Positions 58,696-64,000 of a DNA stretch of 64,000 nucleotides are shown in pieces. The stretch lies in contig NZ_BOOU01000004.1 of the NCBI RefSeq assembly GCF_016863395.1, forward strand, positions 35,030 to 99,029. The letters are read 5' to 3'. Source of the stretch: Sphaerisporangium rufum (GTDB taxonomy: Bacteria > Actinomycetota > Actinomycetes > Streptosporangiales > Streptosporangiaceae). The notes beneath the pieces were generated by a model that was not told the DNA's origin, did no database searches, and worked only from the letters and a program-made list of their open reading frames with translations. How positions within the stretch are numbered: position 1 is the first letter of the stretch; every line of letters begins with the position of its first letter. Position numbers and translations under genes: made by a program.

Positions 58696-61347
58696 TCAGG
58701 GGGCGAGCAGCGGAAGGGGGCGGCGGACGCTACGGTAGACGCCGTCGCTGGCCTGGGCGGCGGCCAGGCGCTCGGGGGAGGGGGTGCCGTAACCGGTGGT
58801 GCGCTGGCGCAGCGGGCGGCCGGTCGGCTCGACCATCGCGGCGATGTCGGTGATGGTCTTGTAGGAGCCGTTCTCCGACCCGGCCATCCTGCTGATCGTC
58901 TCCTCCATCAGCGTGCCGCCGAGGTCGTTCACGCCGCCCGACAGCACGGCCCGGCACAGGTCGTCCTGGAGCTTCACCCACGAGCACTGGATGTTGGCGA
59001 TCGCGCCGTGCAGCATGACGCGCGCCAGCGCGTGGACGGCGCGGTTCTCCCGGGCCGTTGGCCCCGGACGCGCGATGCCGGCCAGGTAGATAGGGGCGCC
59101 GTGGTGCACGAACGGCAGTAGTACGAACTCCGAGAAGCCGCCGGTCTCCTCCTGGATGCGGCGGATCAGCCGGAGGTGGGCCACCCAGTGCGCCGGGGTG
59201 TCCACGTGGCCGTACATCATCGTCGAAGTCGTCGGGATGCCCACGCGGTGCGCGGTGGTGACCACCTCGACCCACTCGCGGGTCGGCAGTTTGCCCTTGG
59301 TGAGCACCCACCGCACGTCGTCGTCCAGGATCTCCGCCGCCGTGCCCGGCAGCGAGTCGACCCCCGCCTCCTTGGCGGCCACCAGCCAGTCATGGACCGA
59401 CAGGTTCGTCCGGCTCGCTCCGTTGATCACCTCCATCGGGGAGAAGGCGTGGACGTGCAGGTCCGGGCACCTGTCCTTCACCGCCCTGGCGATGTCGAAG
59501 TAGGCCGTACCGGGCAGGTCAGGGTGGATGCCACCCTGCATGCACACCTCGGTCGCCCCTGCCTGCCACGCCTCGGCGGCCCGGTCGGCGACCTGCTCCA
59601 GCGACAAGGTGAAGGCGTCGGCGTCGGTGCGCCGCTGGGCGAACGCGCAGAAGCGGCAGCCGGTGTAGCAGACGTTGGTGAAGTTGATGTTGCGGTTGAC
59701 CACGTAGGTGACCTCGTCGCCGGCCGCCGCGCGGCGCAGGTCGTCGGCGATCCGGCACAGCTCGGACAGGTCGGAGCCGTCCGCGCCGAGCAGAGTGATG
59801 GCCTGGGCGTCGGTGAGCCCCGCCGGGTCGCTCTCCGCGCGGCGCAGGGCCGCGCGCATCTCCCCGTCGACGGCTCCGCCGCGCGCCGGCGCCGCGGCGG
59901 GACCGCCGTCCACGGGGCCGTCAGGCGCCTGGACGGCGCCCACAGGGGCCGCGGGGCGGGCGCCGGGGGCGACTCCGGCGGGCAGCCGGTCGCGCAGGGC
60001 GTCCCAGTCGCCGTAGACGCGGGCGAAGTCGTCGCGCCGGTCCCGGGCCCGCCCTGCGGTGTCCACCTCGACGTGCAGCTCCGTGCGCCCGGCGGCGGCG
60101 AACCCCCCGTCGGGCTCCTGCCACGGCCGTCCCTCGGGGTTCACCTCCCTGGCCAGGCCGCTGACCGGGTCGGCCAGGGCGGCCACGTGGCCGTCCAGCC
60201 GCGGGTCCAGCCACGGCTCGCCGGCCAGCACGTACTCGGGGTAGATCGTGAGCCGCTCGCGCAGGGCGAACCCGGCGCCGGCGGTGAGCGCGGCCAGGGC
60301 CTCGATCTGCGGCCAGGGGCGTTCAGGGTTGACGTGGTCCGGCGTCAGCGGCGAGACCCCGCCCCAGTCGTCGATGCCCGCCCGGATCATCAGGTCGTGC
60401 TGGTCGCCGACCAGGTTCGGCGGCGCCTGGACGCGCATGCGGGAGCCCAGCACCAGCCGGGTGACCGCGATGGTCGCGGCCAGCTCGCTCAGGTCGGCGT
60501 CCGGCATACCGCGCATCGCGGTGTCCGGCTTGGCGCGGAAGTTCTGCACGATGACCTCCTGGACGCCGCCGTACTCGCGCGCCACCCGGCGGATCGCGAA
60601 GATCGACTCAGCCCGGTCCAGGACGGTCTCGCCGATGCCGATCAGGATGCCGGTGGTGAACGGCACGTTCGACCGGCCGGCGTCCTCCAGCACCCGCAAC
60701 CGCACCGCGGGGTCCTTGTCCGGCGAGCCGTGGTGCGCGGCGCCCTTCTCCTCGAACAGCCGGCGCGAGGTGGTCTCCAGCATCATGCCCATCGAGGGCG
60801 CGACCGGCTTGAGCCGCTGCAGGTCGCGCCAGGTCAGCACACCGGGGTTCAGGTGCGGCAGCAGCCCGGTCTCCTCCAGTACCCGGATCGCCATGGCCCG
60901 CAGGTAGGAGAGGGTGTCGTCGTAGCCGTGCGCGTCCAGCCACTCCCGGGCCTGCGGCCAGCGGTCCTCCGGGCGGTCGCCCAGCGTGAACAGCGCCTCC
61001 TTGCACCCCATGGCGGCACCCTGGCGGGCGATCTCCAGCACCTCGTCGGGGGTGAGGAACGGCGCGGGGAGCTTGGCGGGGGCGGTGGCGAAGGTGCAGT
61101 AGCCGCACCGGTCCCGGCACAGCCGGGTCAGCGGGATGAACACCTTGCGGCTGTAGGTGATGACGCCGGGCCGCCCGGCCGAGGCCAGGCCGGCGTCCCG
61201 GACCCGGCCGGCGTGTTCGAGCAGGGCGTCGAGGTCGGCGCCGCGGGCGTGCAGCAGGACCGCGGCCTCGGTCACGTCGAGCGCCTTGCCGTCCCTGGCC
61301 CGGGCCAGCGCCCGCCGCATCGCGGCCGGTGTGGGATTCACGTCCAT
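58696..61347 (-). CDS. fbiC: FO synthase, fused CofG-CofH
   Basis: An 883-residue protein with two radical-SAM halves, which build the deazaflavin FO of coenzyme F420 from tyrosine and a riboflavin precursor. The first half (CofG) carries [11 protein letters not shown] near residue 77. The second (CofH) carries [13 protein letters not shown] near residue 562. Both are CxxxCxxC [4Fe-4S] sites. Between them (about 445-500) is a flexible Pro/Ala/Gly linker ([20 protein letters not shown]...). The start is ATG at 61347; GTG at 61341 is possible. With cofD and fbiB it completes the dedicated F420 pathway except the guanylyltransferase step. Confidence 0.97.
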   Translation of the reverse strand: MDVNPTPAAMRRALARARDGKALDVTEAAVLLHARGADLDALLEHAGRVRDAGLASAGRPGVITYSRKVFIPLTRLCRDRCGYCTFATAPAKLPAPFLTPDEVLEIARQGAAMGCKEALFTLGDRPEDRWPQAREWLDAHGYDDTLSYLRAMAIRVLEETGLLPHLNPGVLTWRDLQRLKPVAPSMGMMLETTSRRLFEEKGAAHHGSPDKDPAVRLRVLEDAGRSNVPFTTGILIGIGETVLDRAESIFAIRRVAREYGGVQEVIVQNFRAKPDTAMRGMPDADLSELAATIAVTRLVLGSRMRVQAPPNLVGDQHDLMIRAGIDDWGGVSPLTPDHVNPERPWPQIEALAALTAGAGFALRERLTIYPEYVLAGEPWLDPRLDGHVAALADPVSGLAREVNPEGRPWQEPDGGFAAAGRTELHVEVDTAGRARDRRDDFARVYGDWDALRDRLPAGVAPGARPAAPVGAVQAPDGPVDGGPAAAPARGGAVDGEMRAALRRAESDPAGLTDAQAITLLGADGSDLSELCRIADDLRRAAAGDEVTYVVNRNINFTNVCYTGCRFCAFAQRRTDADAFTLSLEQVADRAAEAWQAGATEVCMQGGIHPDLPGTAYFDIARAVKDRCPDLHVHAFSPMEVINGASRTNLSVHDWLVAAKEAGVDSLPGTAAEILDDDVRWVLTKGKLPTREWVEVVTTAHRVGIPTTSTMMYGHVDTPAHWVAHLRLIRRIQEETGGFSEFVLLPFVHHGAPIYLAGIARPGPTARENRAVHALARVMLHGAIANIQCSWVKLQDDLCRAVLSGGVNDLGGTLMEETISRMAGSENGSYKTITDIAAMVEPTGRPLRQRTTGYGTPSPERLAAAQASDGVYRSVRRPLPLLAP

Positions 61348-61508
61348 CCCCGAACAGTACGTAATCCGGGCTGGGCGGGCGCGGCCGGGGCCGCCAGGAG
61401 ATCAATTCAGCATTGGTAAACAGTACTGCTCAGCAGGTTTCGATGGACGTAAACAGTTGCACGAGCACATACTCAAGGGGTCAGCAGAACGACCCACAGG
61501 AGCCCCCG

Positions 61509-61739
61509 ATGACCTGGTTCGTGATCGCCTTCATCGTCACCGTCGCCCTGCTCGCCCCGCTGGCCGGCGCGGACACCCGCGACGGCCGGGACTGGACCCC
61601 CGGCGAGCGGTTGCGATCGCTCCCCCGGCCGGCCCGATCTCCGGCCGGCCGGCGGGTCAGAACGACCGGTAGTCCCGCGCGGCCATTCGCGGCCCTCGCG
61701 CCGGCGGTCGCCGCCCGCCGAGTTCGAGCAGGCGGGTGA
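61509..61739 (+). CDS. Small single-helix membrane protein with TRDGRDW motif
   Basis: A 76-residue frame starting after CAGGAG. The N-terminus TWFVIAFIVTVALLAPLAGADTRDGRDW is a membrane helix followed by a motif I associate with short actinobacterial membrane proteins. The rest (RLRSLPRPARSPAGRRVRTTG...) is basic and overlaps the 3' end of the convergent glycosylase gene by 83 bases. The normal protein probably ends soon after the motif, so this tail may be read-through after loss of a stop. Confidence 0.6.
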   Translation: MTWFVIAFIVTVALLAPLAGADTRDGRDWTPGERLRSLPRPARSPAGRRVRTTGSPARPFAALAPAVAARRVRAGG

Positions 61740-62571
61740 TCCGGTACCGGTGTCCCCGGTAGGGCGCGAGCAGTTCCAGCATCCCGGCGTCGTCGGTCCG
61801 GCGGCCGGCCAGCGACCACCCGACCAGCGACGGCAGGTGGTAGTCGCCCACCGATACCGCGTCCGGATCGCCGTGGGCCCGCTGCCGGGTCTCGGCCGAC
61901 GTCCACACCCCGACGCCGGGCAGCGCCCGCAGCAGGCCGTCCAGCGCCACCGGCTCCGCCGCCTCCAGCTTGGCGGCGTGCCGGGCCGCGTTGATGATCG
62001 TGCGGGCCCGCACCGCCTCGGCGCCCGCCCGGTGCCAGTCCCACGACGGGATGCCCCGCCACACCTCCGGGGCGGGGAACACCCGCATCCCGTCGGGTGC
62101 CGGCCCCGGCGCGGGCTCGCCGTAGCGGTTCAGCAGCCAGCGCCAGGCCCGCCAGGCCTCCCGGCCGACCACCTTCTGCTCCAGCACGGCGGGCACCAGC
62201 GCCTCGAACACCCGCAGCGTGCGGCTCAGCCGCAGCCCTGGATGCCGGGCCGAAAGCTCCCGGACCAGCGGATGGCCCGCCGGCCGGGCGGCGGCCACCA
62301 GCGCGCGGAAGCCGGCCACCGGATCGTGCGCGCCGAGCAGCCCCGGCAGCGTCTCCAGCAGCCACCCGGCCCCCGGCCCCCACGCCCGGCCGGCGACCTC
62401 GCCGGCCTCGACCGCGACGCGCAGCGTCCCCGGCCCGTCCGGCGTCCGGCAGGTACGCCAGACCGCACCGCCGGCGTGCCGCCACACCGGATCACCGGTG
62501 CCACGCCGGTGTGGCGCCAGCACCGCCGGCACGTCCAGCGGGCCGTCCGGCCGCCACCTCCGCTCCAGCAC
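61657..62571 (-). CDS. HhH-GPD superfamily DNA glycosylase, AlkA-like
   Basis: A 304-residue DNA-repair protein. A beta-rich N-terminal domain (about 1-100) is followed by a helical HhH-GPD domain: LEQKVVGREAWRAWRWLLNRYG, the hairpin LLRALPGVGVWTSAETRQRAHGD, and catalytic-region Asp in DAVSVGDYHLPSLVGW. There is no C-terminal iron-sulfur Cys cluster, as in 3-methyladenine glycosylase II types. It likely excises alkylated bases. The start is GTG at 62571. Its 3' end overlaps the small convergent ORF. Confidence 0.88.
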   Translation of the reverse strand: MLERRWRPDGPLDVPAVLAPHRRGTGDPVWRHAGGAVWRTCRTPDGPGTLRVAVEAGEVAGRAWGPGAGWLLETLPGLLGAHDPVAGFRALVAAARPAGHPLVRELSARHPGLRLSRTLRVFEALVPAVLEQKVVGREAWRAWRWLLNRYGEPAPGPAPDGMRVFPAPEVWRGIPSWDWHRAGAEAVRARTIINAARHAAKLEAAEPVALDGLLRALPGVGVWTSAETRQRAHGDPDAVSVGDYHLPSLVGWSLAGRRTDDAGMLELLAPYRGHRYRITRLLELGGRRPPARGPRMAARDYRSF

Positions 62572-62587
62572 TCCCCCACATTAAGGG

Positions 62588-63691
62588 TCAGACGTCACTG
62601 GAGAAGCGGACGGCGCCCGGCGAGAGGTGCACGCCCGGCCACACCCTGGCACCGGCCAGCAGCTCGTTGCCGGAGCCGACCACCGCCTCGTCCCCGATCA
62701 CCGCGCCGCGCAGCACCGCCCCGGACGCGATGACGGCGCCCGGACCGACCACCGAGTCGACCACGACGGCGCCGGACTCGACCACGCAGCCCGCGCCCAG
62801 CACGCTGCCGTGCACGCCGGCGTCCGACTCGACGACCGCGCCCGGGCCGACCACCGTGCCGCCGGAGACCTTCGCGCTCGGCGACACCCGGGACCGCGGC
62901 AGCGCCAGCACGTCGCCGGTCGCCCCGGGGAGAGCCGGGGAGCGCAACCGGCCGAGCACCAGGTCGCACGAGCCCTGGACGAACGCCGCCGGGGTGCCGA
63001 CGTCCAGCCAGTAGGAGCGGTCGGCGTACCCGAGCACCAGCTCCCCCGCCTCGATCAGGCCGGGGAACGTCTCGCGCTCCACCGACACCACCCGGCCGGC
63101 CGGGATGCGGTCGATGCAGGACCGCTGGAACACGTAGCACCCGGCGTTGATCCGATTGGTGACCGGGTTGGGGGTCTTCTCCAGGAACGCGGTGACCCGG
63201 CCGCCCGCGTCGGTCGGCACGCAGCCGAACCGCGACGGGTCGTCCACCTCGGTCAGGTGCAGGGTCACCGCCGCCTGGCGGGCCAGATGCGCCGCCACCT
63301 GCGCCCGGATGTCGTGCCCGGACAGGATGTCGCCGTTCAGCACCAGCACCGGGGCGTCCGGGCCGCAGGTCAGCGCCTCGGCGGCGTTGCGGATCGCGCC
63401 GCCGGTGCCGAGCGGGGCCTGTTCGGTGATGTACTCCAGCGAGAGCCCGAACGCCGAGCCGTCCCCGAACGCCTCGGCGAACATCGAGGCGCGGTAGGAG
63501 GTGGCGAACACCACCCGCCGCACGCCGGACTCGCGGGCCTTGGCCAGCTGGTGGGCGAGGAACGGCACCCCGGCGGTGGGCAGCAGCGGTTTCGGAGTGC
63601 TCAGCGTCAGCGGCCGTAACCGGGTGCCCTGCCCGCCGACCAGGAGGATGGCCTCAAGACATGCCGACTCCGGCGAGTAGCTCTCCGTCAC
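62588..63691 (-). CDS. Mannose-1-phosphate guanylyltransferase-like NDP-sugar synthase
   Basis: A 367-residue nucleotidyltransferase. The signature LVGGQGTRLRPLTLSTPKPLLP binds the nucleotide. VLNGDIL and the acceptor region GGAIRNAAEAL, FLEKTP and NAGCYVF follow. The C-terminal third is a left-handed beta-helix of hexapeptide repeats (VVGPGAVVESDAGVHGSVLGAGCVV). Actinomycete orthologues at this locus are ManC-like GDP-mannose synthases, which fits with manB in the window. The GTG at 63691 lies seven bases after a TAGCCT box, suggesting a leaderless transcript. Confidence 0.9.
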   Translation of the reverse strand: MTESYSPESACLEAILLVGGQGTRLRPLTLSTPKPLLPTAGVPFLAHQLAKARESGVRRVVFATSYRASMFAEAFGDGSAFGLSLEYITEQAPLGTGGAIRNAAEALTCGPDAPVLVLNGDILSGHDIRAQVAAHLARQAAVTLHLTEVDDPSRFGCVPTDAGGRVTAFLEKTPNPVTNRINAGCYVFQRSCIDRIPAGRVVSVERETFPGLIEAGELVLGYADRSYWLDVGTPAAFVQGSCDLVLGRLRSPALPGATGDVLALPRSRVSPSAKVSGGTVVGPGAVVESDAGVHGSVLGAGCVVESGAVVVDSVVGPGAVIASGAVLRGAVIGDEAVVGSGNELLAGARVWPGVHLSPGAVRFSSDV

Positions 63692-63698
63692 AGAAGCG

Positions 63699-63704
63699 AG
63701 GCTA
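63699..63704 (-). promoter_or_regulatory. TAGCCT -10 box, leaderless start of the ManC-like gene
   Basis: On the minus strand TAGCCT is followed by CGCTTCT and then the GTG start. No Shine-Dalgarno is present. The box lies in the 15-base gap after the glycosyltransferase stop, so this gene may have its own promoter. Confidence 0.45.
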
Positions 63705-63706
63705 GC

Positions 63707-64000
63707 TCACCGATCGAGCGCCCGCTGGTATGAGGTCAGATGGGCTTCGGCGGACGCCTCCCAGGTGAACTCCCGCGACCTGGCGATCCCGGCCGCGGCG
63801 AGCGACGCCCGGCGCTCCGGCGACTCCAGCAGCGCCCGCAGCGCGTCCCTGATGCCACCGGCGTCCGGCTCGGAGTAGGCCACCGCCTCCCCACCGACCT
63901 CGGGCAGCGAAGTGCGGTGCGTGGTGAGCACCGGGGCGCCGCAGGCCATCGCCTCCAGCACCGGCAGGCCGAAGCCCTCACCCCGCGAGGGGAACGCCAC
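63707..64000 (-). CDS. GT4-family glycosyltransferase, C-terminal part
   Basis: The 97 residues inside the window contain FPSRGEGFGLPVLEAMACGAPVLTT, the nucleotide-sugar binding region with the E-x7-E motif of GT-B glycosyltransferases. They end ...EFTWEASAEAHLTSYQRALDR. The 5' part lies beyond the right edge. Neighbouring ManC suggests a mannosyl donor, but this is only inferred. Confidence 0.9.
   Translation of the reverse strand: MAFPSRGEGFGLPVLEAMACGAPVLTTHRTSLPEVGGEAVAYSEPDAGGIRDALRALLESPERRASLAAAGIARSREFTWEASAEAHLTSYQRALDR

Overview
The window is very GC-rich actinobacterial chromosome. Supporting signs are mtrA-mtrB-lpqB, a WhiB regulator, ribosome hibernation factor Hpf, a three-gene set for coenzyme F420, an orphan DUF397 gene, leaderless starts behind TANNNT boxes, and many GTG starts with 4-bp GTGA/ATGA overlaps. 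The gene order resembles the conserved secA-to-manC stretch of Streptomyces and relatives. The accessory genes (DUF397, DUF6247, I36-type inhibitor) would fit a member of the Streptosporangiales or Thermomonosporaceae, but this is only an inference. I saw no rRNA, tRNA, CRISPR array or intact insertion sequence.

Layout. 1-12.1 kb: secA (partial), a small membrane protein, an AlkX/YcaQ-type DNA glycosylase, an orphan NarL response regulator, hpf, comF, lpqB, mtrB and mtrA. 12.4-18.6 kb: a tightly overlapping membrane/MoxR operon (GPDPase-like membrane protein, DUF4129, a tiny Met-rich ORF, DUF4350, MoxR ATPase, DUF58). In relatives this operon usually leads straight into a convergent SpoIIM gene and a divergent RDD gene. 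Here the block is split twice. 18.6-25.6 kb is an accessory region. It holds decayed genes (a 3' copy of DUF58, an XRE fragment, an xdhC fragment, a frameshifted hydrolase), a DUF6247/RelE-like pair, xdhC, a penicillin-binding protein and a secreted metalloprotease. 26.7-32.5 kb holds a multicopper oxidase, an MMPL transporter and a two-component system, lying between spoIIM (25.6-26.6) and RDD (32.6-33.4).

33.4-43.5 kb: an AAA/DUF4143 ATPase with a striking about 22.5-bp direct-repeat array upstream, two different S-adenosylhomocysteine hydrolases, a MerR regulator, a CDF metal exporter, and a sugar-phosphate set (SIS isomerase, Trm112-like, ManB). DUF3499 and a zincin-like protein follow. 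43.6-52.1 kb: DUF5719, a very large GT2 membrane protein, whiB and a repeat-rich 907-residue membrane protein.

52.3-61.3 kb: coenzyme F420 genes cofD/fbiA and fbiB, then fbiC after an accessory insert (a secreted protein flanked by about 125-bp direct repeats, an I36 inhibitor-like protein, and a VWA protein). 61.5-64 kb: a small membrane protein, a HhH DNA glycosylase, a mannose-1-phosphate guanylyltransferase-like enzyme and a partial GT4 glycosyltransferase. ManB, the SIS isomerase and the ManC-like enzyme together point to GDP-mannose supply for envelope glycosylation by the GT2 and GT4 enzymes.
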